From Methanobacterium sp. UBA294 (GTDB lineage Archaea; Methanobacteriota; Methanobacteria; Methanobacteriales; Methanobacteriaceae), in the NCBI GenBank assembly GCA_002494495.1, contig DACB01000008.1:1-64000 (forward strand): a DNA stretch of 64,000 nucleotides, in the 5' to 3' direction. The translations under genes and the position numbers were made by a program. Below, one piece after another: positions 28,330 to 38,669 of the stretch (positions within the stretch are counted from its first letter, which is position 1; every line of letters starts with the position of its first letter). The notes under the pieces are model-generated. The model was not told the DNA's origin. It searched no databases and worked only from the letters and a program-made list of their open reading frames with translations.

Positions 28330-28758
28330 ATGGCTGAGGATGATATAAAACTAGTTATGTTTTGTTGTAACTGGTGCTCCTACGGAGGAGCAGACACCGC
28401 TGGTACTGCAAGGATGCAATATCCTCCAAACGTCCGTGTAATAAGAGTCATGTGCTCTGGACGTATTGAACCACAATTTATTTTTAAGGCATTCCGAGAA
28501 GGAGCAGACGGTGTTATCGTAGCTGGATGTCACCATGGTGACTGTCACTACGACGCAGGTAACTACAAGTTAGATAGAAGAATGAGATTGATTTACAAAC
28601 TGGCAGATGAACTGGGAATTGGTAGAGAAAGAATACACCATGACTGGATATCTGCATCTGAAGGAGAAAAATTCGCAGATACTGTGACCATGATGGTGGA
28701 AAGAATCAGAGGTCTTGGCCCATCACCACTCAAAGAACAGCTAGCTGTAGAAGCATAG
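28330..28758 (+). CDS. mvhD: F420-nonreducing hydrogenase, iron-sulfur subunit D
   Basis: The 142-residue MvhD has cysteine groups MFCCNWCSYGG, RVMCSGR and AGCHHGDCHY, which hold a [2Fe-2S] cluster. MvhD links the Mvh hydrogenase to heterodisulfide reductase HdrABC in the electron-bifurcating complex that reduces CoM-S-S-CoB and ferredoxin with H2. It starts behind AAGGAGGA and leads the operon mvhDGAB. No hdr gene is in the window. Confidence 0.96.
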   Translation: MAEDDIKLVMFCCNWCSYGGADTAGTARMQYPPNVRVIRVMCSGRIEPQFIFKAFREGADGVIVAGCHHGDCHYDAGNYKLDRRMRLIYKLADELGIGRERIHHDWISASEGEKFADTVTMMVERIRGLGPSPLKEQLAVEA

Positions 28759-28769
28759 AGGTAGATAGT

Positions 28770-29699
28770 ATGGCAGATAAAGCAAAAATCGCAACTATGT
28801 GGCTTGGCGGATGCTCCGGATGTCACATTTCCATTACTGATATACACGAAGCACTTTTAGACGTAATGGAACTAGCAGACTTCGAGTTCATACCCGTGCT
28901 CATGGATGTAAAATATGATGAAGTACCAGATGACCTGGACGCCATCATAATAGAAGGAGGAATCCGAAACAACGAAAACCGTGAACTTGCAGAAATGCTC
29001 CGTAAAAAAGCGAAAATCGTAATTGCTTACGGTGTATGTGCTTGCTACGGTGGACCAATCGGAGTAGGAAATCTCCACACCCCGGATGAATTAATACAAG
29101 AAGCTTACATTAACTCACCAAGTACTCCAAACCCTGAAGGTGTTTTACCACATGAAGACATACCTCACCTGGAAAGCAGAGTAAGACCATTGTCAGAAGC
29201 AATTGACGTGGATCTGGCCATCCCTGGATGTCCAACCAGATCAGATGTTCTTGCTGAAGCACTTGTAAACTTACTCACAGGTAAAGAAGTCACCCTACCA
29301 AAAACCAATTTATGTGAAGTATGTCCTCGAGAAAAACCACCAGAAGGAATGGCTATGGATAAAATAATCAGACAGTTCGAACTGGGAGTACCAGAACCTG
29401 ACCTGTGCCTCGTTCCACAGGGACTGATCTGTATGGGACCAGCTACCACCTCAATATGTGGGGCAGAATGTCCAACTATAGCAGTACAGTGCAGAGGATG
29501 TTACGGACCAACACCAAGCGTCGCTGACCAGGGAGCCAAAATGATCTCTGCAATTGGTTCTGACTTTGGTGTTGAAAGAGATAAAACCGTAGACCCAGAA
29601 GAAGTGGCCGATCAAGTAGATGATATGGTGGGAACATTTTACCAGTTCACCTTCGCATCAGCACTTGTACCCATGAAAGTCCGCAAGGAGGGCAAATAA
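28770..29699 (+). CDS. mvhG: F420-nonreducing hydrogenase, small subunit
   Basis: A 309-residue [NiFe]-hydrogenase small subunit. Cluster-binding cysteines are visible in WLGGCSGCHISI near residue 15, GVCACYGGPIGVG near 90, IPGCPTRSDVL near 152 and in the C-terminal CGAECP, CRGCYGP groups. There is no Tat signal, so the enzyme stays in the cytoplasm. It starts 11 bp after mvhD and its stop is directly followed by the mvhA ATG. Confidence 0.96.
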   Translation: MADKAKIATMWLGGCSGCHISITDIHEALLDVMELADFEFIPVLMDVKYDEVPDDLDAIIIEGGIRNNENRELAEMLRKKAKIVIAYGVCACYGGPIGVGNLHTPDELIQEAYINSPSTPNPEGVLPHEDIPHLESRVRPLSEAIDVDLAIPGCPTRSDVLAEALVNLLTGKEVTLPKTNLCEVCPREKPPEGMAMDKIIRQFELGVPEPDLCLVPQGLICMGPATTSICGAECPTIAVQCRGCYGPTPSVADQGAKMISAIGSDFGVERDKTVDPEEVADQVDDMVGTFYQFTFASALVPMKVRKEGK

Positions 29700-31124
<1,425 letters not shown>

Positions 31125-31141
31125 ACTGTGGTGATTAAAAA

Positions 31142-32338
31142 ATGATAGTAGTCAACAAAGAAGACTGCATCAGATGTGGCGCATGCCAGGGTACCTGTCC
31201 TACAACCGCTATAACTGTATCACCAGATGATGTAATCTACTGTGATCTGTGTGCGGGTGAGCCTAAATGTGTGGAAGTATGTCCTCAAGGCGCACTAAAA
31301 ATCGATGAAGTAGCGGTTGGTCCTGAAGGAAAAATGGAGACTAGGATAGTTTTTAATCCTTCCCTATGTGATGAATGCGGAGACTGTGTGGAAATTTGCC
31401 CGCCCCAGATCATGAAGCTGGACAAAGACTCCCTCAAGAAAGTACCGCTAGAGGGCTACTGTGTTATGTGCGAACAATGCGTAGACGTATGCCCGGTAGA
31501 TGTAATCGGTATTCCTGGTATTAAAGAACCTGCAGTAAAAGAGGAAGTAATTACTGGACCCATATATATTGGTGACTGTGTTGGTTGCGGAATGTGTGTG
31601 GATGAATGTCCTGTAGATGCAATAACTCTATCAGAACCAGGTGCCACCATTGAAATCGATGAAGACACTTGTACCTACTGTGGAGTATGTTCACAGACTT
31701 GTCCTTGGGATGCAGTTATCATATCTGGTCAAAAACCTAAAAAACGCTCCAAAGAAGTTAAAAAATTCGAATTGGACACAGATGCCTGTATAGGATGTAA
31801 CATATGTTTTGAAGAATGTCCTGGAGATTTTATAAAAGAAAAACCATCTTCTTTAACTGTGGAATTACCAGAAATATGCACATATTGTGGTTTATGCGCA
31901 CAGGTCTGTCCTGTAGATGCAATTGAATATGATGTAGAATTAGGACCAGCTAAACCAGCGACCGACACAGGATTGGCATTTGATGCGGACAAATGTAAAT
32001 TTAAACGTGAATGCACAAAGGTCTGCCCTACCGACGCAATTAGAATTGCCAATGGAGAATTATTCCATTGCATAAGATGCGGAGCATGTGCAACCACATG
32101 TCCAGAAGGTGCACTCAAATTAGTGGAAATTGAAAAGGAGATCAACGGAGAAAAAGTTAAAAGGAACAGGATCGAATTCACTCCATCCTTATGTAATGAA
32201 TGCGGAGACTGTATTGAAGTTTGCCCATTTGACATGCTTAAACTTGAATCCGGTGAAAAAGTCCCCCTTAAAGGTTTCTGTACTCTCTGTGACCAGTGCA
32301 TAGATGCATGTCCTGAAGGAGCATTTGAATTAAAATAA
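31142..32338 (+). CDS. mvhB: Polyferredoxin MvhB with twelve cluster motifs
   Basis: The 398-residue protein is a string of twelve C-x2-C-x2-C-x3-CP type motifs, that is six two-cluster ferredoxin units, as known for MvhB. The ninth motif (CKFKRECTKVCP, near residue 287) has lysine where the second cysteine is expected, so that site may hold a 3Fe cluster or none. The second motif has an insertion (CDLCAGEPKCVEVCP). MvhB is thought to carry electrons for the hydrogenase. It ends the operon and is followed by a terminator hairpin. Confidence 0.96.
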   Translation: MIVVNKEDCIRCGACQGTCPTTAITVSPDDVIYCDLCAGEPKCVEVCPQGALKIDEVAVGPEGKMETRIVFNPSLCDECGDCVEICPPQIMKLDKDSLKKVPLEGYCVMCEQCVDVCPVDVIGIPGIKEPAVKEEVITGPIYIGDCVGCGMCVDECPVDAITLSEPGATIEIDEDTCTYCGVCSQTCPWDAVIISGQKPKKRSKEVKKFELDTDACIGCNICFEECPGDFIKEKPSSLTVELPEICTYCGLCAQVCPVDAIEYDVELGPAKPATDTGLAFDADKCKFKRECTKVCPTDAIRIANGELFHCIRCGACATTCPEGALKLVEIEKEINGEKVKRNRIEFTPSLCNECGDCIEVCPFDMLKLESGEKVPLKGFCTLCDQCIDACPEGAFELK

Positions 32339-32347
32339 ACCCAATTT

Positions 32348-32393
32348 TTTTAGGTGGAATTTTTTTTACCGCCTAAAATTTCTATTTTTTTTT
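32348..32393 (+). terminator. Terminator of the mvh operon
   Basis: Arms TTTTAGGTGG and CCGCCTAAAA pair over ten positions (one G-U) around a T-rich loop, followed by TTCTATTTTTTTTT. It starts ten bases after the mvhB stop. Confidence 0.75.
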
Positions 32394-32740
32394 GATTATT
32401 ATATTATATTGCAAAGGGTCAAGATATGATTCATCGCTTGCAAATCTAGTATCCCAAATTGATCTGATATAACAGTTCATATGTAAATTGATTGTGTTAG
32501 CTAGATCTTCTATGGGATTATAATAAAAAATGTTTTAATATGTCTTTATAAAATATGGCTAAATGTCATTGGACTAATTTTGGAAGAAGAACTGACAATA
32601 AAAAAATATAAAAAAAATTAATGGAGGTTTATTTAATCATTCATCCATAATTGTTTTTAGCTGTTTTAATTGGCCTTATTTTTTTTCAATGACATCTAAA
32701 GTCCTTATATCAGACATATTTTCAGTTAAAAATTTACTAT
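32394..32740. other. Intergenic stretch with no convincing gene
   Basis: Between the mvh terminator and the cooT-like gene, the minus strand has an open frame of about 47 codons (to a stop at 32382) with no start codon or ribosome site; it could be a gene remnant but I cannot identify it. Just after the cooT-like stop a 13-codon frame starts at an ATG and ends early. Nothing else was seen. Confidence 0.4.
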
Positions 32741-32917
32741 CTAAATCTTTATATAAATTTCATGCTTATCCAAGTCTATTTCCACTATTTGACCTGTTAT
32801 CTGTTTTTTATTAAATAGAATATCCTCCAGATCTATGATTTCACCATCTATCTTTAGAGATATAGCATCTTCCATTATCTTGGTTCCATCTGTTGTGTAC
32901 ACGGTTGATTCGCACAT
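32741..32917 (-). CDS. CooT-family small nickel-binding protein
   Basis: A 58-residue protein starting MCESTVYTTDGTKIMEDAIS, then GEIIDLEDILF and a final DLDKHEIYIKI. This matches CooT, a small dimeric Ni(II)-binding protein in which the N-terminal Met-Cys provides the metal site; CooT works with CooC and CooJ in nickel insertion into CO dehydrogenase in Rhodospirillum, but homologues occur in methanogens without that setting. The ATG has a GAGGTGA site seven bases upstream, and the gene lies 31 bp after the end of pyrC's frame on the opposite side of a short spacer, on the same strand. The assignment comes from sequence recognition; nickel binding is inferred. Confidence 0.75.
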   Translation of the reverse strand: MCESTVYTTDGTKIMEDAISLKIDGEIIDLEDILFNKKQITGQIVEIDLDKHEIYIKI

Positions 32918-32948
32918 CTTTCATCACCTCATTTGTTAAAAAGATCAA

Positions 32949-34241
32949 CTAAATATATTTCCCTTTATTTTTCAAAATTTCCCCCTCATCTGCAACCAGG
33001 TTACCTCCCACCATGGTCATAACTGGCATTCCTTTAACGGATATACCTTTAAATGGAGAATATTTGGCCTTTGACTTAAATTTATCTGGATTTATTACCC
33101 CTTCTTCTTTCATATCCACCACCACAAAGTCTGCATCCATACCCTCCTTTATGAAACCCTTACCTTCAAGGTGGAAGATACTGGCAGGATTCTCACACAA
33201 CAACGTCTTTAAATGGGCGAACGTTATTCTTCTCCGGTTTATCTGGGTTAAAAAGAGTGGTAAGGCGGTTTCAAGGTTGGGAATACCGGGAGGGGCCTTC
33301 CAAATATTCTGTTCCATTTTTTCAGTGATGGTGTGTGGGGCGTGATCAGTCCCTATGATATCCACACCATTCAGTAAATCCAATGTAATCTTATTTTCAG
33401 GATCTCTAAGGGGAGGATTGGTCTTCGCCAGATTCCCATACTTTCTAAGATATTTTATATCTAAAAACAAGTGATGTGGGGTTATTTCATTTGTAACATT
33501 TACACCAGATTCTTTAGCTTCATTTATGAGTTGCAGGGATTCTTTCACACTTACATGGCAGATGTGAATGGCAAGTTTATATTTACGGGCAAGTTTAAGG
33601 GCATTAGACACTGCAATGGTTTCAGCATGCGGGGGCCGAGCATCAGCATATTTTTCCGGTTTATATCTTCCTTTACTTTGCAATTTTTGAGTTGAAATGG
33701 TCACTGTATCTTTATCTTCACAATGCAGTGAAATTAGAGGTTTTTGATTTTCCCTGTTTAACTTTCCTATTTCCCTGAATATCTCATCCAGTACCGCATC
33801 ATCTAATAGATCCATGAATAGTTTAAATGATGCGGGTTTTAGTTTAAAAAGACTTTCTATTTCTTTAAGGTTCCCCACCCCTGCATGCAAGCTGTAATCT
33901 ACCAAGCTCTTATGATCTGCTATTTTAAGCTTCTCTTTAAATGCCTTCACTGTGTTGGTGGGAGGTATGGTGTTGGGCATATCAATTACGGTGGTAAATC
34001 CCCCAGCTGCAGCTGCCATGGTACCGGTGCGGAAATTCTCTTTATAGGTTAATCCCGGGTCGCGGAAGTGTACATGGGCATCGATGAGACCGGGTAAGAC
34101 AACTGATTCCCTGAGATTTATATTTTCTTCTCTTTTAGGGGCTATTTTTTTAAGAGATACTATCCTGCCATCCTCAATTCCAATGGAAATTATTCTATTT
34201 TCCGGGACGATTTTAGCGTCTTTGAGCCAGAGATCAACCAT
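32949..34241 (-). CDS. pyrC: Dihydroorotase
   Basis: The 430-residue amidohydrolase has the metal motif DAHVHFRDPG near residue 58, the lysine region KLFMDLL, later histidines in ISLHCED and IHICHVS, and the catalytic Asp in IIGTDHAPHT. It closes the ring in pyrimidine synthesis. The ATG at 34241 gives the family start MVDLWLKDAKIV; a GTG at 34250 would add three residues. Its closeness to upp (44295) is not an operon. Confidence 0.92.
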   Translation of the reverse strand: MVDLWLKDAKIVPENRIISIGIEDGRIVSLKKIAPKREENINLRESVVLPGLIDAHVHFRDPGLTYKENFRTGTMAAAAGGFTTVIDMPNTIPPTNTVKAFKEKLKIADHKSLVDYSLHAGVGNLKEIESLFKLKPASFKLFMDLLDDAVLDEIFREIGKLNRENQKPLISLHCEDKDTVTISTQKLQSKGRYKPEKYADARPPHAETIAVSNALKLARKYKLAIHICHVSVKESLQLINEAKESGVNVTNEITPHHLFLDIKYLRKYGNLAKTNPPLRDPENKITLDLLNGVDIIGTDHAPHTITEKMEQNIWKAPPGIPNLETALPLFLTQINRRRITFAHLKTLLCENPASIFHLEGKGFIKEGMDADFVVVDMKEEGVINPDKFKSKAKYSPFKGISVKGMPVMTMVGGNLVADEGEILKNKGKYI

Positions 34242-34376
34242 GATAATCACGAATTTTATTAATTATTATTTTTTATCTTTCTAATTACATATGAAAATTG
34301 TTTACCATTGAGACAAAATTGATGTAATAATTTTTTTAATAATAAGAACTTCAATTTAGATCAGTACAGTGTAGGC

Positions 34377-34541
34377 CTACCAGTTCTCAAGCAGATCATA
34401 TATCCCATATGCTTCCCAGTTTGAAGGATGGTTAAAGGAAATACCCGGACTATCATGATGTTTTGTAAATATACAACCCGAAATCATAATACCTGCAAAA
34501 ATATATAGGATGATAAATGGTTTTGAGGGGGACTTCCACAA
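34377..34541 (-). pseudogene. Truncated lipoprotein-like fragment
   Basis: A 54-codon frame reads as a hydrophobic segment (FIILYIFAGIMISGC) ending in a lipobox-like cysteine, then FTKHHDSPGISFNHPSNWEA and a stop after DLLENW. The start would be a TTG at 34541 without a clear ribosome site. The segment after the cysteine resembles the beginning of the PsbP-like domain of methanobacterial lipoproteins (FxxPSxW), but the other ~120 residues are missing. I read it as the N-terminal stub of a lost lipoprotein gene; a short functional lipoprotein is possible. Confidence 0.35.
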
Positions 34542-34589
34542 AACTTTTGTTTGACAGTTTCATAAACTTCATAAATTCTGAGGGTATTT

Positions 34590-35687
34590 ATGCTGAGAAA
34601 AGATTTGGTTAAAAACTTCCTAAGAAAAGATAGAAAACAAATACTGGATGATTCACAGTTAAGGCCTCTAAAAGGAATGGTAAAATCTGATATTAAAATA
34701 ATAGCAGACTTTACAGAGTACAACCCCCTCCATATTGGACATCTGCACTGCATGAATGAGGCAAAAAACGCTGTTCCAGATGGAATCTTCACGGCCATTG
34801 TCCCCGGCCCCCTGGAACGCAGTGGAAGAGGTGTTCCCTACATCATGACTCGTTATGCACGAGCACAAGCAGCAGTAGATTTAGGTGCAGATATTGTGGT
34901 TGAAGGGCCGCCCATGGGTATCATGGGTTCGGGGCAATATTCACTTTGTCTTGCGAAGATGTTCCAGGCCCTGGATGCTGATTTTATACCTAGGGGATAT
35001 AAGTCATTTACTGGATTTGAAGTTATACTTACAAGGATCCAAGAAGGATATGCAGTGGCCCCCAAACCATACCGGATTGTTGATCTGGAAAGTAAACAGG
35101 TCTTGCTTAAAGGGAAGCTAGATGAAGATAATTACGTTATAGTATCTTTTTCAAAGTCCATGAATAAAATAGGATTCGATTTTAAAGATAAATTCATGTT
35201 TATAGAGCGTATAGAGGGTGTAAGTGGCACTAAAATTCGAGAGGCAGTTCAATCATCCAACTTTGAATCTGTTGAGGAGATGTTGCCTCGGGAAACCATT
35301 AAAATATTGGAAGAAGAAATGAGGGAGGAAAGGGCACCGCTTGACCAGGTGAGGGATATTGAAGGAATACTTACTAGGGTTAATGAAGCCCATATATTGG
35401 ATTTAAAATCCCTAGCACTTATAGATGAGCGTACACTCCAATTATTCCAGGAAAACAGACCATTCCATAACTTAGACGAAATTATAAAATCTATCTCACG
35501 TGGATTCAGCCGACACCACAAGAATAGGGTGTTATCCTCACTGGAGGCAGGTATTTTTAAGGATGTTGTACATAGATATATTGAAAACTACCCTCAAACA
35601 ATACGCATATTAAACTATAAAAACAAGGATATTCTAAATGAATTTAAAAAGAGAATACCACACAGGAGATTAGAGATATGTCAGTGA
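34590..35687 (+). CDS. HIGH-motif nucleotidyltransferase (TmcAL-like)
   Basis: This 365-residue protein has ADFTEYNPLHIGHLHCMNEA near residue 37, the HxGH motif of adenylyl-transferring enzymes, then GPLERSGRGVPYIM and a second nucleotide motif, EGVSGTKIREAVQ, near 212. The arrangement resembles bacterial TmcAL, which makes N4-acetylcytidine at the wobble base of elongator tRNA-Met, but archaeal members have not been tested to my knowledge. The last third is helical and of unknown role. Its end overlaps the FKBP start by ten bases, so the two are co-translated. Confidence 0.7.
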   Translation: MLRKDLVKNFLRKDRKQILDDSQLRPLKGMVKSDIKIIADFTEYNPLHIGHLHCMNEAKNAVPDGIFTAIVPGPLERSGRGVPYIMTRYARAQAAVDLGADIVVEGPPMGIMGSGQYSLCLAKMFQALDADFIPRGYKSFTGFEVILTRIQEGYAVAPKPYRIVDLESKQVLLKGKLDEDNYVIVSFSKSMNKIGFDFKDKFMFIERIEGVSGTKIREAVQSSNFESVEEMLPRETIKILEEEMREERAPLDQVRDIEGILTRVNEAHILDLKSLALIDERTLQLFQENRPFHNLDEIIKSISRGFSRHHKNRVLSSLEAGIFKDVVHRYIENYPQTIRILNYKNKDILNEFKKRIPHRRLEICQ

Positions 35688-36544
35688 AAGAAGGAGATTT
35701 TTTAAGATTAGAATATACAGGAAAGGTTCAGGAAACTGGAGAAGTTTTCGACACAACCGATGAAAAAGTGGCAGAAGAAAATGGAATTAAATCAGAAAAT
35801 AAACTTTACGGCTCCATACCTATAATAATAGGTGCAGGCCATGTACTTAAGGGTATAGAAGAAGCACTCATTGGTGCCCAAGAAGGGGATGAGAAAATCG
35901 TGGATATAACCCCAGAAGAAGGCTTTGGACAAAGAGATCCTAAGTTATTGCAGTTAATACCCATGGCGGAATTCCGTAAACAAGGAATAAAACCACAGGT
36001 AGGGATGGGTATCACCATGGAAAATACCACAGGTATAATCAGGAGTATAAGTGGTGGAAGAGTAAAGGTGGACTTCAACCATGAACTTGCTGGTAAAAAT
36101 CTACAGTACGACGTCAAGGTAAATAAGATCATCGTAGATGATGAAGAGAAGATAAGAAGTATGATATCACTGCACTTCCCAAGCCCAAACATAGACCCTG
36201 AAAACCATCAGGTCACTATTGAGGATGGTAAAGTAATCATACAGATGGATGAAATGGTGAAATTCGATAAAAAACCCTATGTCGACGTTACATTCGCACG
36301 TTTCCGAATCTCCAGGGATATCTGGGAGAACATGGAGAACGTGGATAAGGTAGAATTTGTAGACATATTTGAAAAGAAGGTTAATGAAGAGGCAGAAGGC
36401 ATGGAAGCTGAAGCAAGCGAAGAAACTGTGCCAGAAGTTTCCAAAGAAACTGAAAAATCTGCAGAAGAAACAGAAGATTCTAAAGAAGAATCCGAAACAG
36501 TACCTGAAGAGGTATTGGAAGAGCGGATTAAGGATAAAAAATAA
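35678..36544 (+). CDS. FKBP-type peptidyl-prolyl isomerase with acidic tail
   Basis: Residues 1-150 form an SlyD-type FKBP with an inserted chaperone flap: DFLRLEYTGKVQETGEVFDT, HVLKGIEEALIGAQEGDEK, and PEEGFGQRDPKLLQLIP. A further folded domain extends to about residue 228, followed by a tail of about 55 residues made almost wholly of Glu, Lys, Ser and Thr. This is the long archaeal class (FKBP26-like), a cytoplasmic folding helper. The tail is low-complexity and probably disordered. Confidence 0.9.
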   Translation: MSVKEGDFLRLEYTGKVQETGEVFDTTDEKVAEENGIKSENKLYGSIPIIIGAGHVLKGIEEALIGAQEGDEKIVDITPEEGFGQRDPKLLQLIPMAEFRKQGIKPQVGMGITMENTTGIIRSISGGRVKVDFNHELAGKNLQYDVKVNKIIVDDEEKIRSMISLHFPSPNIDPENHQVTIEDGKVIIQMDEMVKFDKKPYVDVTFARFRISRDIWENMENVDKVEFVDIFEKKVNEEAEGMEAEASEETVPEVSKETEKSAEETEDSKEESETVPEEVLEERIKDKK

Positions 36545-36644
36545 TAACCATTTAACTAAGGTTGATTGAAGACTAAAAAAGTGTTGAATGTAGATTTTTT
36601 TTATTTTCTACAAACTTTATATTTTTTTTATTAAGGTCCAGCTT

Positions 36645-36745
36645 TTATTTAAGACCCGGTTTTGATTTAATGTACGGTTTTATTTAAGACCCAGGTTTTA
36701 TTGTTTTGATTTAAGGGCAGTTATTATTTAAGGCCAGGTTAAAAC
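36645..36745. repeat. Imperfect tandem repeats between FKBP and serS
   Basis: Five degenerate units of about 18-25 bp follow one another, each built on GGTTTTATTTAAGACCC: for example CTTTTATTTAAGACCCGG, TTTTGATTTAATGTACGG, TTTTATTTAAGACCCAGG and TTATTATTTAAGGCCAGG. The last unit runs into the final codons of serS. The origin is probably local slippage duplication; no function is evident. Confidence 0.55.
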
Positions 36746-38359
36746 CTTAGGCATGTGCACATTTCTCATTCTACTTGTAACATCATCAGGCCAGTTTGCC
36801 TCGTCAAAGCCTTTTTGGGCTAAGAACCCGAATATCCACCGGGAAATACCGATACCGGTACATCCAGTCCATATCCTGTGACCATGAGCTTCTTTTATGG
36901 AGAATCCTTCTATGAAATGGGTTCCATGGATATTGGCAGATACAACAGCAACCCCCTTATCCTGGGTAGGTGCTACCAATCTCATCTCGTATTTAGGCAC
37001 GTCAGGGAATTCAATTCCTCTTTCCTCAGTTTTCCGCCCTTCCAGGTAAAATGGGTCATCCCCTACTTCGGTGTACCATTCCAGCTCCATGGAAGTTGCC
37101 AGATCCTCTGAGATCTTAAGAGAACTATCACGGATTTTTTCCACCTGTTCTGGTGTTCCCATCCAGACCATCTCGGCCCTCTGGAATTCATGTACCCTAT
37201 CTAATCCCTTGGCTCCTCCTGCTTCCCAGCGATAGGTCCAACCACTACGGTCAAAAAATTTAACAGGTAATTCTTTCTCATCTATCACTTCGTGGGAGAA
37301 GAACTCATAGAAAGGCTCGCACTGGGCTGGTGCCAAGACATAGGAAGGATCCTTAAGCCCCTCTTTTAGAAGGTGAATGGGTACGTCCTTGTTGATTACC
37401 AGTTCCTGCCGAAATTTATCAAATACCTCTGGGTCTCTCCTTGGAGCAGAGCAGTAGTACATTCCCTCGGGGAGGCCTTCAAGGTACCTCATCTTGTTTA
37501 ATACGGGTATGGGTATTAGTTTGGGCCACATGCACTCTACAAAGTCCAATCTGTAGATGATTTTTTCCAGGAATATTTCCTCTAAGGCCCTTTGGAGCGA
37601 GATAAGTTTTGGCCCGTAGAACCATTGGCCTTTACCTGGGAATTTTTTAACCCAGCCTCGTTTTGCTGCTTCTTCAGTGGCATCTCCCTGGAAGTAAAAT
37701 TCTTGTTTAGGGCTGGTGGACACCACGGTACCGGGTTCTATCTTGGTAACCTTCTTGGTCAGTTCATCTGATGGTTTAGTGACTTCCACTGTAGATCCGA
37801 TTCCAGCAGATCCTGTTTTTACTGATTCTTTGATGAACTTCAAAATCCGGTCTACCACGTGTTTTTTGAGTTGGGATTCATTGAGTTCTTCAAATTCTAT
37901 AATCAGCTTGTTTTCATCCATCTCTGAATTGGATACATAGGGCATGTCCAGTATCTTATCTATGACGGTGGCTCCCAGGTCAACTTCTCCCATCCTGGCG
38001 ATTCCTGTATCATCATCTACCCATGGCTCTCCAGATAATGAAATATCAATTTTATAAGTATTAACAAGGATTTTACGGATTCCTAAATGATATTTCTTAC
38101 CTAAAAACTGACCTAAAGGTTTCTTCATCCTTAATAATGCGTCGTGTGCTCTTCCACGTCTTCCAGATACTATTTTCACCTTTAACGTGTTTCCTTCAAG
38201 ATTCCAGCTTATTATTTTTGAAGCATCATCTAAAGATTCTTGAGGGACACCCTTTATGAACAGTTCCGCATTGGCCTGTTCAATAAATTCTTCAATATCT
38301 TTTTGAGCCTCTGAAGCGTCTTTGTTGAATATTATTTCTCCTTGGAGAGCGAATTTCAT
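36728..38359 (-). CDS. serS: Seryl-tRNA synthetase, methanogen type 2
   Basis: The 543-residue protein belongs to the rare SerRS class found only in methanogenic archaea, with its own N-terminal tRNA-binding domain (MKFALQGEIIFNKDAS) and a class II core with a zinc site (ECMWPKLIPIPVLNKMR, YYCSAPRRDPEVF, APAQCEPFYEFFSHEV, and final GCTGIGISRWIFGFLAQ). Zinc ligands include a cysteine in the CEPF segment. It charges tRNA-Ser, and no bacterial-type serS is in the window. It follows pcc1 after 79 bp on the same strand. Confidence 0.95.
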   Translation of the reverse strand: MKFALQGEIIFNKDASEAQKDIEEFIEQANAELFIKGVPQESLDDASKIISWNLEGNTLKVKIVSGRRGRAHDALLRMKKPLGQFLGKKYHLGIRKILVNTYKIDISLSGEPWVDDDTGIARMGEVDLGATVIDKILDMPYVSNSEMDENKLIIEFEELNESQLKKHVVDRILKFIKESVKTGSAGIGSTVEVTKPSDELTKKVTKIEPGTVVSTSPKQEFYFQGDATEEAAKRGWVKKFPGKGQWFYGPKLISLQRALEEIFLEKIIYRLDFVECMWPKLIPIPVLNKMRYLEGLPEGMYYCSAPRRDPEVFDKFRQELVINKDVPIHLLKEGLKDPSYVLAPAQCEPFYEFFSHEVIDEKELPVKFFDRSGWTYRWEAGGAKGLDRVHEFQRAEMVWMGTPEQVEKIRDSSLKISEDLATSMELEWYTEVGDDPFYLEGRKTEERGIEFPDVPKYEMRLVAPTQDKGVAVVSANIHGTHFIEGFSIKEAHGHRIWTGCTGIGISRWIFGFLAQKGFDEANWPDDVTSRMRNVHMPKVLTWP

Positions 38360-38438
38360 ATCTATAGCACCTGATTTTAATATAAGTTATCAATATAGGT
38401 TATCAGTTTATTAATTTAGTTCCAATACTATTTAATAA

Positions 38439-38666
38439 TTATTTTTCAAGTTCCAATACTTTTTCTACCATTATTTCACAAAATAACAGGTCATCAACAG
38501 TAGCCAGAAAAGAGTTTAGGGAATCAGCATTTATATCATAGATCAATCGGGTTTCTTTAATTTTAGAATGTATTAGTCCTATATTATCTGGGTTAAGTGA
38601 TTTTAAGGCAATTTTAGCCTGTTTTCCTGATTGATACTCAAAGGTTATTCTGGCTTTAATCTGCAT
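38439..38666 (-). CDS. KEOPS complex subunit Pcc1
   Basis: A 75-residue protein with the Pcc1 pattern ARITFEYQSGKQAKIALKSL, NPDNIG and a helical NSFLATVDDLLFCEIMVEKV. Pcc1 is the dimerising subunit of KEOPS, which makes the universal t6A modification in ANN-decoding tRNAs with Kae1, Bud32 and Cgi121. It begins only 3 bp after the stop of the CooC-like gene, so they share a transcript without an obvious functional link. Confidence 0.85.
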   Translation of the reverse strand: MQIKARITFEYQSGKQAKIALKSLNPDNIGLIHSKIKETRLIYDINADSLNSFLATVDDLLFCEIMVEKVLELEK

Positions 38667-38669
38667 GGT

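Noticed and set aside
32382..32535. Open minus-strand frame of about 47 codons after mvhB
   Set aside because: No start codon, no ribosome site and overlap with the terminator T-tract; no family recognised.
36645..36745. Possible small CRISPR array
   Set aside because: Units are degenerate, contiguous and lack unique spacers; no cas gene is near.
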